From positions 124,001 through 188,000 of the forward strand of contig JADNRV010000088.1 in assembly GCA_015499995.1 (NCBI GenBank): 64,000 nt of DNA, given 5' to 3'. The stretch's first letter is position 1. The number at the start of each line of letters is the position of its first letter. Shown piece by piece: positions 21,379-32,144 of the stretch. This DNA is from Flammula alnicola. Taxonomy: Eukaryota > Basidiomycota > Agaricomycetes > Agaricales > Strophariaceae. A model generated the notes under the pieces. That model worked only from the letters and a program-made list of their open reading frames with translations. It did no database searches and had not been told where the DNA came from. A program made the translations under genes and the position numbers.

Positions 21379-22111
21379 TCATGCGAGTGCGGTTTGTTTT
21401 CCGAATAGTACATTATATATAAGCTGGGTGAGCTTAGTTTCCTCCTGGACGGAAAGTGCAACCATGGTAAGTCCGAATGGCAGGAGTCCTGAAAAACAAT
21501 AGACATACCTGAGAAACAGAGCTGGAGCGGAAGACCTGCCTACATCGTCCTTGGAGGATTGCGAGGCATTTCAGAAGGAATGCCGGCTCTTTTATGAATG
21601 AATCGGATGCCGTTGCCGTTTCAAAGAGCAGAAGAACGTAAGAGAGGTGTGCGAGACTCTGAAAATTCTCAATTAAGAGTAAAGCGCAAATCTTGAACCG
21701 ATCATATGCGATGATCTTCACGGAGATGAGTCCCCCGACCAGAGTTGTAACGGCCTTTGCATGCACTCTCTTTAAAGGAGGCCTGTCATCAAATGTTCCC
21801 TGCCAGAAATCGAAGAAGACGGAGAGCGACCGCTCGGAGATTAGATGGCGAAAATCTTTAGCCAATTCCGGGTCCCATTCACGTAGATCTGCAGCCAACA
21901 TCTCCACGACGGGGACTGCCCTCTCTGCGTAAGTCGAACGCCTCGCCGCGGTGGCCATGATTTCAGACGCGAGATCCACAATATTGTCGTCACCACAGAT
22001 GATTTGATGAACGCGATATTCAATTTCGATCCTAGACTCGAGCATATTTTTCAGGAAGGTTTGATGTCGTGGCATTGCTGGACGTCGAAGATGTGCTTTG
22101 TCTGTGGTCAA
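21379..22111 (-). CDS. helical-repeat protein, possibly MIF4G-like
   Basis: A minus-strand frame of about 225 residues: RIEIEYRVHQII, ILDLASEIM-type helices, then LISERSLSVFFDFWQGTF, AVTTLVGGLISVKII and LAHLSYVLLLFETAT. This succession resembles the paired helices of MIF4G/eIF4G-type domains (F..FIG.L...K..), but the match is by eye and weak. An intron 21445-21508 leads to a last exon ending TGA at 21379-21381. The upstream end lacks a convincing ATG before an acceptor-like CCACAG, so a first exon probably lies near 22200; the internal ATG at about 22076 is an alternative start. It converges with the NACHT gene. Confidence 0.5.
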
Positions 22112-23045
22112 GGAACTGAACCATCAGCGGTAAGATAACCTTTCCCTTATAAACGACCGCCGTGGTAATAGAAAATATATATGGTATTGGTGTTTTGGAC
22201 CATATCGGGGCCTCGTTTGCGCCTCGTGTCAGCGAAGACAATGGGCGACTTTACATGTAAATTCGAGGCCACAAAATTGTGGCCCGAGAGAGTCGGCCGA
22301 GGTGTGGGATTTCCATTCATTGTCATGTGGTTAATTGAACCACGATCGCAGATACACAGCCCTTCAAAGCTTCATTGCCTGAGGTAAATGTGAAAAAAAC
22401 AGACGATTTTAAAAAAAGACTATGTAGAACTGAACTATGAAGAGAATGGAAACCCGTCGCTTGCACGTCGTTCTGATGAATATCGTGGATTTTATCCAGG
22501 GCTTGAAGATCTATATGTGAATAATATTCAGGATCTGAGGGCCTCTTTCAACAGGCCAACGGTAGAAATTTTTAGCAGCATTCTTTCCAGACCATTCGAC
22601 GGACTCGGGCTTTGCAAACTGGGTTCAAGGCCATGTAAAATTCAGTGAAAGAGAGCTTACCACTGTCCGCGAACTAAGTAGTAAGACTCAAACTGGGAGA
22701 TATTGATTCAGCTCCACAGGAAAACATACACAGAAACGGCTCAAATAGAATGCAGATGCATTTATAGAGTCCACTTCAAGCTGAGTCCATTGGCGAGGTC
22801 GGTACTAGACTCTCATTATGTACTACTATATCGAAGAATAAATTCCAAATGCGCCGACCCGAGCCTACGCGAGAGGGATAGTGGAAGAATTTAATTCCCC
22901 GTCCATGATTGGGACTGCCGAAGAGAAAAGTCAGCGTGAGTGGCAGCTCTCCCCTGCTCTTCGTCCGAATCGTCGTACCGCGTAACTCGTTGTCGACAAT
23001 GTTGACACAAGAAGCAGATATGTCACGTGATAATCGATAATCCCT
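22112..23045. other. intergenic, no gene seen
   Basis: Only short frames. Possible promoter or first exon of the minus-strand helical-repeat gene near 22150-22250. The sequence just before 23046 is the unduplicated side of the transposon target. Confidence 0.4.
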
Positions 23046-23052
23046 CGCCGCC
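23046..23052. repeat. target-site duplication, left
   Basis: CGCCGCC, identical to 29667-29673. Because the terminal base is G/C-rich the border could slide by one base. Confidence 0.65.
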
Positions 23053-23088
23053 GCAGGACCTCCGAAAATACCCTGTTAGGTCAGATAC
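23053..23088 (+). repeat. left terminal inverted repeat
   Basis: 36 bases from GCAGGACC to CAGATAC; differs from the inverted right copy at two positions (CTG versus TTA near base 21-23). Confidence 0.9.
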
Positions 23089-23215
23089 AAAAAACCGAAA
23101 ATTTCTAGGTTTTCGGGTGAACAAAAATTTTCGTTTTGGGCCCCGATTTCGGGTGAATTCCCAACCTGACCTCCAAAATTTCGCAATGTCGGGTGAACAA
23201 AATATCTGACCTCGG
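23089..23215 (+). repeat. left subterminal repeats
   Basis: Three copies of (T)CGGGTGAA(C) at about 23115, 23150 and 23190 and TCTGACC/CCTGACC words, interleaved with AAAATTT-rich spacers. The same words, same strand, occur at the right end. Probable transposase binding sites. Confidence 0.6.
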
Positions 23216-23314
23216 TTTTGTATATATAATTATAATTATAATTAATTGGTGATTTTAAATCATTTATTAATCATAAGCCTCGTTGTTTCACACACTTCTT
23301 ATCGTTATCTTAAT

Positions 23315-26300
23315 CTACACGTCGTCGTCGTAGGTCCTCTTCGCTGACAAGTCGTCCTCATCCTCATCGGTATTCTTCTTCTTTCGCGTCACCAGCAACT
23401 TTTTCACGGCTAAGGTTATTTTGACCTTCTGCCTGAAAAGTTTGATATATATCTCGTCGAAAAACTTTGCCGCCAGTTCAATCATTGCTCCTTCCTCTAA
23501 TACTTTGATTGAGCCATCGGGAATGAAGTATAGGAAAGCAGCTGCTGGGAGATGAGCGTAGCGAGGCAGGTTAAGTTTCCTTGTCGCTCCGCAGGCTGCT
23601 CTGAAACGTTGCTGACGGTGATGTTGCCAGATCTGTATAGGAAGATATGAAACCGAACCAACCGAACTCGATTCAGACACTAGGCCGTGTTTTGCAGTCT
23701 TCCCGCCACCACGTTCATATAATGTCAGGACTATTGGTGAGTTTGATTAGTTTTTGTCTTTTTTGTGTCGAAATTCGTCAAACTGTCCTCACCTTTCCCA
23801 ATCATCAGCTCGTTTTCAACAAACACAATGCCATAAACCCCACAAGCCAACTTCGAGATTAAATCAACTTTAGCAGTTGCTAAATCTGCGCCAAGTTCAA
23901 TATTCAGGAACTCTTTTCTTCGCCTCGCGACAACCTGATTGGTAAAGGTAAGTTTTCAGTTCATATAGGATCTCAGTCAGAATGATTCAGCTTACCGCTG
24001 CAGCTCCTGTTCGTGCAGCAGCCTGGGCGTTTGCTGCGTTGCCTGTCAGAATGTTATCGGCTCCCGTGGCAGCTGTTGTATGTCGTACACGACGATTCAA
24101 TCCAGTACTTGAGCCCTGCTCTGCGTCGAGTCGAAGGACTTCGTATATTTTTCGGGCAAGAAGTTGTCGTTCTGTGGGGGGTTTGGCACCGGGTTTTGCT
24201 TCACCGGTAAGTTCGCTACCTTTTGTACGTGTGCTTTCAGCTGACTCTCGGCTTTGATTGTTGTATCGCATCGCGACCAGTTGCGAGAGATCTGTACGTT
24301 CAATATTTAATGTTGGTGTCGATGAAGGCGCTGAACCCGAATCCATGTCCATAGGGATATCTTGATTCGATGTTTGGCCAGCTGCTGAACGCAATAGCTC
24401 ATCGACGGCGGCTGCACCTTGAGCACCTTGAGCAGATATGGTAGCCAGAATATGTGATAATGCCTTCTTGATCTCGTCTAGCGCTTCTGGGTCATTTTCG
24501 GGGAGTTTTTCTCTGTTCAATGGTAAGTGACTTGAAAGAATGAATATAGAATTAACTTACATTTTATCCAGGTCTGCTATATTTAATGATGCCACTGCGT
24601 AACCGCATTCATCGAGGGCGTCGTCAGTCTGGTTTGACGGCAACCCTTTGGCTTGCACTGCGGCCGTGGCATCCAATGCATTTTGGAGTTCTTGTCGATC
24701 AGATACCTGCTCGTCGATATCCTCCTCTTCCTCGTCATCGGAAATCTCATCATCGGTATCCTTGGAGGCCATGGCTTGTGATCTAGAAACTAGTCCTCCG
24801 ACATTCGAGGTTGGATCATAGCCAAGTAACTCCCAGATCATTAGAGCTTCCTCGTAAGCATCTTTGGTCGTAGAAGCAATTTCTGTATCAGTTGGAAATA
24901 AGGAAAGAAAATGGAGGTCTGCGTCATCCGCATCTGAGTACGTGTGTGAGTAACCAGCCGCGCATTTTTTGAAGTCAACTTTCGAGCTCTTCCTTTTACA
25001 GGCTGCCATGAGCCGTACCCCGAGCTTTGGTACCAAGCGAAGAACATCCAGCATCGAGAAATCAGCTATCATACCACGAAGAAAGCCGAAGACGTGCTCG
25101 TTGGTTTCGGTTCCATGCATCCATGGAAGGAGAGGAAAGCGGCTTTCGAGGAAGTCGCGATGAATGTAAATGAGCCCCATGTACCCATTAATTACGATGT
25201 CCATGATATCGTCAGCTTCATGGCTAATAAAATGACGATTCATGTTATACTCAGCATCCGAGAGAAAAGATTTCCACATTTCCTTGAAGAACTTGGCTCG
25301 CAGAACAAGCTTTACTCGGTCAAGGTGTGAAATTGTACGACTCTGGTAAGCGTCGACCATATCCCCAAAGACAAAGAGGTAGGCAATTAAGCCAAGGTTA
25401 TCAGAGTTGTGTTGAACAAGAAAATCCAGAGTAGATGCAGAGAACAACCGCGCTGCGGCGCGATCATCTTGGCGGTCCAATTTCTTGACATCGCGAACAT
25501 ATATTGGTGAGTCTGTGGCGAGGGCGATGTCACAAACCTGCTGATAGCAGATCAAAAAGCGACCTAGAACAGGGGATTTGGCTCCAGTGAATGCATTATT
25601 CCGCATTGTCTTCCGAAGATGCTTGGAATCCTGGATCGAGACCATTATTTGCTCTCCGATTTTTAGAAGCTCTATAATAATTGGCGAGCTCCCGGGAGCT
25701 GGATGTTGAATGTGATAATGGACTGGCTGAGCAACCTGAGAACGAATTAACTCCCGACGAGCCTCTCGTTCCACACTTGTTCCGTCAGAGCCAAGAGAGA
25801 TTACATTGAATTTCTGATTGGAATGGATTAAGAGTTGAAGTAGACTTTCTTCCATTTTTGCTAGTTGTATAGCATTGTTTTTGGAAGAAATGGGGCTTGC
25901 CGCAAGGATGAGAGGGGGTATCCGGGGAAGAGGAATACTCATAGTCCACAAGCGCAGCTTTGTCGCTTGAAGGTCCTTTGCTTCGTCGATCTGAGCTTGA
26001 AGGCGTTCAATATCTGCGACGAGCATGGGCTCGCCTGTTCCCCCAACCATAAACCACTTCTTCTGAGAACCGTCATAGTATGGCCGAAAACACGCCAAAA
26101 GCTTTGTATCGTCGACACCAGTTGCAAGTGGTCCATCTGAAGGATAGCCGTAGTCCTTCAAATACTGCCTTGCTCTCTCGAGGGTTTGGGCACCTATTCC
26201 CTGCATGAAGGATGGCTTCGACGATCGGATTTGGAGGAAGCTTCTTTCTGTACGACCGCCAAAGGCCAACTGAAATGAGCGATATGCCTCAGGCCTGATG

Positions 26301-27719
26301 CACAAAAGCTCATGGCACCATTCGTCAAATGCAGGAGGGTACTGCATATTTTGCATGCCACGGCCTCTTTCCTCGCGCTCTACTCTTGCAACCATGACTT
26401 TGATCATGTCAATAAAGACATTATCTTTCTCAAATTTACCTTGCGCAAATTGGCGCGCGAAACGCAAAAAGATGTTGTCTTCGCTCTCCTATAAAACATA
26501 AGTAATAAGTAAATGCATATCTGTAAATGAAAAGGAGATTTACTTCGGATAATAAATTACCGAGGCCACGGTTTCTGACATGCATGTCCCCAATCGCAGC
26601 ATTTTGATATCGGTGAGGAACAAACTGGCGATTTTTATTCTCGGGTACATGCTTCACAATGGCCGTGCGGAAAGCTTGAATGGAAAGCAGTGCTTTACAT
26701 TCAGTGCATGGCTTGACGGTGGTATGATCGCCATTCTCTCCTTCGACGTTCTCGAGGCATTTCTTCTCACCAATTGCAAAAATGCGTTTGCGGGGGTGGT
26801 CAAGTCGCCAGCGGTGCGTTTGCAGCTGCTTCAATGTGACTGCCTCCTTTTGAGATGAATCCAGCATCGAATATTGCTTTCCGAACATTTCCTCTGCAAG
26901 AATACGCTCGCTAATACCTCCACCTGATCCAGACTCCGTGCGTTCGAGATATTGTGTGATTCGCTCATCGTCTACTGCTCTGAGACCCGGGCAAGGCCAG
27001 AGCTTGATGACTTTTGATGAAAAAGACGCCTTGAATTTCCCTGGTGCTTTAACAATGCCTGGCTGTCGTGATGAAGAAAACATAAAATCTAGAGTCCGTG
27101 TATTGGCTGCAGCGGATGTATTCTTCTTTCCTTTGCATGACTGCAAATGCTGTTTGAAGCGACCAGTATCATAAGGCATTGACATGGTAATATTCTCTGA
27201 ACATTTCGAATGTCTAACAAGGCGTGCGAGGGTGGGGTTGGTCTCATCAATTTCGAAGTGTGGATCGAGGATTTGAAGCTTTGATTTATAGTTTTCCAGC
27301 TGTGTGGGATTCCACTGAAACGATCCCGTTCGAACAGCCTCATTTAGGGAACTTTTCAAAGTCATTGTTCGTCCCTGTTTCTTTTCCTCGCCATCGTTTG
27401 TCACCGAAGTCTTGGATACTTTAGATGATTTATTCACAGACGATTTGTTGATTTTCGAGGACTTTGGAGCTAAGGCTTTACTGACTGTCTCGGGCGACAA
27501 TGATTTATCCCCTGGAGGAAGACTCGGAGCTGCGCGTTTCTTCTTAGGAGGTGAAAGCATGCTTGAAGGCTCAGAATCGGCTGCCAAGCTTGCAGCGCTA
27601 GCTGTGCGCTTCAGGCCATGCACAGGAATGGCACCTTTAACATTTAAATCAGATAACGGGGATACGGTGGCGGTGGTAGATGCAGGTTTGTTGGAATATG
27701 CAATTGTTTGAAATTCCAG
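23315..27719 (-). CDS. transposase (RNase H-like DDE type), five exons
   Basis: Exons 27719-26544, 26488-24561, 24512-23996, 23934-23793, 23730-23315 sum to 4,179 nt, a multiple of three; every intron has GT..AG. The N-terminus has an NLS-like PPKKKR, then a possible zinc finger (HSKCSENI..RFKQHLQSCKG) and a PCTEC motif. Candidate acidic catalytic residues are LGSDGTSVE, IQDSKHLRKTMRNN and the late WMHGTETNEHVFGFLRG. The D..H..K..RN pattern recalls P-element/THAP9-like and KDZ-like enzymes. The C-terminus has an acidic stretch (DTDDEISDDEEEEDIDEQ), Ala-rich helices and a basic tail. No ATG lies between the in-frame TGA upstream (27726-27728) and this part, so it is probably translated as a fusion with the protease, through a 42-nt intron 27720-27761. 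The family name is inference. Confidence 0.8.
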
Positions 27720-27725
27720 CTGGGT

Positions 27726-29331
27726 TCAAGTTGAACTCGCTATTCCAATGCTCAAGGTAACTTGATTCTCTTTTGACGACTCAGAGATTTTGACGGTGCT
27801 GTCACCAGATTGGAGGTGTGATATCTCTTCGATCCCTGAGTCTGAGTCTGTTGGTGAATTTGAGCTCAGACTGCCGTTAGAAAAAGGGTTTTCCATCTCC
27901 ATTGTGGATATGGATGTCTGTATGGTTGCTACAAGTTTGCCATGCACGAGACGAAAATTCTAGAAAGACGAACATCAGCTTCAGTTGGCTTATGAGCCTT
28001 AGGTCAATTGTACACACCAGTTTTCCCGCATGATACTCCATGATATCGAGAAATTCGGTAATGCGTAATACATCGCGTTGTTTGGGGCTCCAAAGAGGAT
28101 CCCCAAACAGGCCATTTTTGAGGGTATTAATCCCAATGATTGAGCATGAATAGTTATCATTTTGAGACGCGCACTTCAGATCCTCAGAGAACGAAACTCG
28201 GGAGCCAGGGAAGTGGCATGAGACCCATTTTTTAAGACCATTGGTTATCTTGGCCGGCTGTGGGCGTTTAATTGGGTCTCCCCAGTTGACATTTAATGCT
28301 CCTGCGGATTTCTCGACAAAATATGCGCCATAATGGAGAGGCGGGGAGTGGCCAATGGACCAGATCCATATTGGCGTTGTCGAACCTCGTAACTGAGATG
28401 CCTTCTTAATCAGGCAATCTGGAGCGCCTTGCGGATAGGCAGATTTGTACTTTGGTATTCCAGATAGAGCCTGTCCAAATTCTGTTTGGGCAATGATAAT
28501 TGAATCCTTGTCAGGATGGGATTTCGAGACGCGAACAGCAAGTCGAGCCAACATCAAATCAACATGGCTATCCGAGAGCATTTCACGGGACAAGAATAAT
28601 GCCATATCTGTAATGCTGCTGAGAAATCCGCCTAGCGAAGTGACCGATCCAGTCCAAGGGACTCGATTTATTACGGCTTCAACTCGGGTCGCTAAAGTTG
28701 GTGGGATTTTCTGCTGTTTCACCCAACCTAGTCCGCGTTCCCAAGATATCTTTGCTGCGAGAGCATCGTGAAGCAATGACCAGAATGTGAGGGAGCTAAA
28801 TGGTAGATAGATTTGTTTATCTTTCCTTGTCCATTCTTTGATAGAGTTCTTCCCATCGAGCATTGCCTGGCCTGCGAGGTCTCGAAGTTTATTGACATAT
28901 TCGCGAGAAGGAAGTGGCCATTCGAGAAGGGCGTTGAGTAGTGTATTTGGCTCCTTCTCTGAGAAGCAAGAAGCAGGAAGAACCAGAGTAAGTGTCTGAA
29001 CTTGCGTGAATTTAATTGCAAGGAGGCTGGAAATTGGAAGTGTTTTGCTTGGGAGAAAGGCTTGCTCGACATCTGAAAGCGCAACTCTTCGAAGCAACTC
29101 TTGCGACACAAATGTCGGGACATCCTTGTAGGCTTTTTCCTTTCCTATCCAGTCATGAAGACTTGTTGAGTTGGGATTACTGGGAGCTGGAGTCGGAGAA
29201 CCTGAGTAGAGAAATACAGTGCTGGATGTAGGAGGCTCTGACATCCTGAACTTGGAATTTACAGACGGTAGAGTCTTCGGAAGGGAGAGAGAGACAGCTC
29301 TTGAATTCAACTTCCTCAACAACGTACACAT
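27726..29331 (-). CDS. Ulp1/C48-type cysteine protease of the transposon
   Basis: ATG at 29329-29331; exon 29331-28018, intron 27960-28017 (GTGTGT..CTAG), exon 27959-27726; 515 residues if it ends at the TGA. The C-terminal 250 residues fit the SUMO-protease fold: LSDSHVDLMLARL, catalytic His in PPLHYGAYFVE, acid in NWGDP, and the Gln/Cys pair in SQNDNYSCSIIGINTL, followed by FGDPLW. The N-terminal half (LPFSSLTFWSLLHDAL; WERGLGWVK) is of the type found in Agaricomycete transposon-borne Ulp1 proteins. Its role in transposition is not known; cutting a fused polyprotein or removing SUMO from host factors are guesses. The frame after the TGA is that of the transposase. Confidence 0.85.
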
Positions 29332-29435
29332 TAATTATTGCATTGTTCTAACAATTTGCAGAGGAGGACGAAGCCACCGAGTACACATTATATAGGATAT
29401 TGGCCCAAACCTATTAATAACTTGCCGGTTCCAGA

Positions 29436-29630
29436 GTTGCGGTCATTGGTTGGTCAAAGTTGGTCGACCTCATGGCAGTCGGGTGAACAACATCTGACCT
29501 TGGACAATGGGCCAACTTTCGGGTGAACAATAGCACCTTACCTGAGTGAAAATTTTTGGTTCTCGATGGGTGAACACTGCCAAAAATTATCTGACCTTTG
29601 CGGCCTTCGGCCGCGATTTCGGGTGAACTG
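29436..29630 (+). repeat. right subterminal repeats
   Basis: Four copies of (C)GGGTGAAC at about 29480, 29520, 29560 and 29620, and several TCTGACC words. The same-strand orientation as the left set is unusual for inverted-repeat transposons. Confidence 0.6.
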
Positions 29631-29666
29631 GTATCTGACCTAATAAGGTATTTTCGGAGGTCCTGC
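29631..29666 (-). repeat. right terminal inverted repeat
   Basis: Reverse complement of the left 36-bp repeat with two mismatches; ends GGAGGTCCTGC. Confidence 0.9.
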
Positions 29667-29673
29667 CGCCGCC
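29667..29673. repeat. target-site duplication, right
   Basis: CGCCGCC, matches 23046-23052. Confidence 0.65.
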
Positions 29674-29883
29674 TGTCAATATTTCGGCCCGATACTGATG
29701 TGGGGTGAAGAAAATAAATAAATAAAATAAATAATAAAATAAAATAATCGCAGGAACATCTGGAATGATTCAAGTACATCAGCCTGGCTAAGAACAGGGT
29801 CCCAACCACAAAAACAGCTTCAGCAGCTTAAGGAAGGTTCTCGATGGCCTGAGGATGAGAAAATAATTTTTGAGCTAGTTTGT

Positions 29884-29926
29884 CTGGATACTCGCTTCTG
29901 GATACTCGCTTACTGGATACTCGCTT
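29884..29926. repeat. 14-bp tandem repeat, three copies
   Basis: CTGGATACTCGCTT three times, the last two separated by one A. A partial fourth (CTGGATACTTA) follows at about 29980. Non-coding. Confidence 0.85.
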
Positions 29927-30187
29927 AGTCGCTGTAGTTCATCAATGATTTTCTTCTCTCTAGAGAAACCTGCAGTGCCACTGGATACTTATCACTTAGA
30001 TCAACGAGTGAGAAACAAATAAGAAGATAGATTTTCTTACAGTATGCCAATGGTAGATGATGACTTGTATATTATATTGCATCTATCTATCTATTACAAA
30101 AAAACTAAGGAAATTTTTTTCGAAGCACGTTAAACGTGCCTCAGGCATTCCTACCATTGGCAGGTATGCACCATCTACTGTACATAC

Positions 30188-31375
30188 CTACCTCCTTGCC
30201 ATGTTATTCCACCATTCTGCTGTCCAAAGCCGCAGGCACGGGCAAGTCCCGGGCACGATGCCCTCGACTCCAGGTAGGGGACGACGATGACTCGACTCCT
30301 CGACTTTGGAAGAGAATGCCGAAACAGGGGACAACGGCGCGGGTGGGGCATTCAACCCCATCAGCAGGCTCGTCATGTTGCTGGCAGTGGTGGCCATAGC
30401 CTGCGAGGGCGTACGAGGGCGACAGGTCCAGCGATTTCAGCGGCGAGGTGACTTCCTCCACAAGCGAGATCCGGCGTGCAGGAGGTGCAGATTGTCAGAG
30501 TTGTTTTTGCCAAATCCGAGTTTCCGCTTGGACGGCTTCTTGGTCACAGGTGTAGGAGCAGGAGCAGGTGCAGCGACGACACTGGCAGGAGGAGAAGGAT
30601 GAGGCAGAGACATAGGATGGGATAAAAGCGGCGTAGGAAGTGCATACATCGACACTGGCTCGAACGGCTGTTTGGAACGTGCCAATGACGATGAGGTGTT
30701 GGAGGTCTTGGTCGAGGTGGTCTTGATTGAGCCTGATCAGACAGATATCGACTTGGATGCCATGCTGATCAGACAGATATCGACTTGGATGCCATGCTGA
30801 TCTCCCGTGCAAGCGACTGCGAAGTGGCCGCCAACGTCCGCAACGTGTTATCCTGCGGCGTTGTCAGGCTCGTAGCAGCAGGAATAGGAATAACAACAGC
30901 CGCAGCTGAAGTACCTTTCCCCTTCCTCGCACCCCTCTTCCTTCGCTTCTTCGTCGACATCGAGTGGGATGTCATCAGCGTCGTGCTTGGCAGCATGGCG
31001 GCACTTGCAGCTCGTGATCACAGGCGCAAGGTCCTGCAATGGTGTTGTGGTCACGGCGGCGTTGATGGTCGTTGCGTGGACGTGAGCATACATGCATAGG
31101 AAGTGGGTTGGTGCTGCAATCATGGCAGCTGGATATTCCACATCGAGGACACCAGCCCACCCCATCGCATCGAATGGGCACAAGCATGGACTGTCTGGGT
31201 TGGTGCAATGTGAGGCGATAATGGGCAGGGGGAATGGATCAGTACTGGGGCAGAAAATAGAACGAGAGCATACAATGTGGACGCCCCCAGGGGTCTTCCC
31301 TTGCCTCCTCCACCCCACCATATCCCTCGTGAATTGAATGAGGCCGGCCCACATCCCCAGAAGGGAGGGGCACAC
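30188..31375 (-). pseudogene. degenerate coding-like region, Ala/Pro/Lys-rich
   Basis: Consecutive minus-strand frames look like pieces of one old gene: MGWAGVLDVEYPAAMIA, a Cys/His-bearing ITSCKCRHAAKHDADD, then in another frame STKKRRKRGARKGKG and an Ala/Thr-rich helix, then PTPVTKKPSKRKLGFGK and finally MATTASNMTSLLMGLNAP. The pieces are in different frames with no clean intron chain. I do not recognise a family; low-complexity basic proteins like this are often tied to transposons in these fungi. GC-rich composition differs from the flanks. Confidence 0.35.
30735..30798. repeat. perfect 32-bp tandem duplication
   Basis: GATCAGACAGATATCGACTT plus GGATGCCATGCT, twice in a row without mismatch. 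32 is not a multiple of three, so in any coding frame it shifts reading. Confidence 0.95.
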
Positions 31376-31679
31376 AGCAAGGTATGCAGACGTTGCTGTA
31401 ACTGTAAGATGATAAAACTGTCAGCAAATGAATGATAGATAATATAGAAACTGTTGCTTACTGCTTTGTTGTGCTTTGGGGGGGCCTATATGAGGGAGAT
31501 GGCGAGAGAGGCGAGGAGAGGAGCGGTGATGGCGGTAAGAGACACGATTTATTTTCTTACATAATATTATGTAATGCAGTCAGAATCAGTATCAGTATCG
31601 TCCCCTGGCATGAGTAACGAGCCAATATTTCAATATTAACAAGGGGTGTGCACCGGCAATTGCTGGCATACAGCCTAGG

Positions 31680-32000
31680 GAGGGGGGGGGGTCCCGTTGT
31701 GGCTTATCCAAATAAAAATTTGAAGTACATTTTTGGCAGAATAACACATCTAGAGGGTTCCTGCAAAGTATTATCCACTGTTTCCATGAATTTACGGCCC
31801 ACATGAGCTGCCTGTGGCTCAACAGCAAGAATGTGTCCAGATTTGGACACATTATGTCAGCGGTCAGATCGGCCCGAACATGGTTAGGTAGCAGATCAGT
31901 CTTAGTTAGGAAGGTCTGATCAGGCACGTGATAATTTATTTCCTTTTTTGGAATGGCTAAGGGGGGGGGGGAGGGTTAACAAGTCCTTATCCAAATAAAA
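31680..32000. repeat. G-tract plus CTTATCCAAATAAAA, repeated pair
   Basis: The 15-mer CTTATCCAAATAAAA occurs at 31703-31717 and 31986-32000, each some 11 bases after a long G run (10-11 G). The 270 bases between contain no gene. It may be the two ends of a small element or a local duplication. Confidence 0.5.
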
Positions 32001-32144
32001 GTACCTCGTATATCTGGAAAAAAAATTGCATACCCCTTGAATATTAATCTTGATTCTTCTCATTTCATTTCGATTTCTTTCCCCCTCGGAATATATGAAT
32101 ATTCAGTCTCACAATTTTATGCGCCCGGTGAATTCCTAGCGTGG

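Larger units (their letters stand above)
23053..29666 (-). mobile_element. 6.6-kb TIR DNA transposon with Ulp1-like protease and transposase
   Basis: 6,614 bp bounded by 36-bp terminal inverted repeats (23053-23088 and 29631-29666; two mismatches) that begin GCAGGACCTCCGAAAATACC and end GGTCAGATAC. A 7-bp direct repeat CGCCGCC lies immediately outside each end (23046-23052; 29667-29673). The inside is filled by two minus-strand coding parts with no debris: a C48-type protease first and a 1,392-residue transposase after it. Subterminal copies of GGGTGAAC and TCTGACC occur at both ends. All splice phases agree and no frameshift was found, so it may be able to move. KDZ-type (Kyakuja-Dileera-Zisupton) fungal transposons are known to carry Ulp1 proteases; P-element-like is the alternative. 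Confidence 0.85.

Noticed and set aside
24586..26501. Several plus-strand frames inside the transposon
   Set aside because: All lie opposite the transposase exons.
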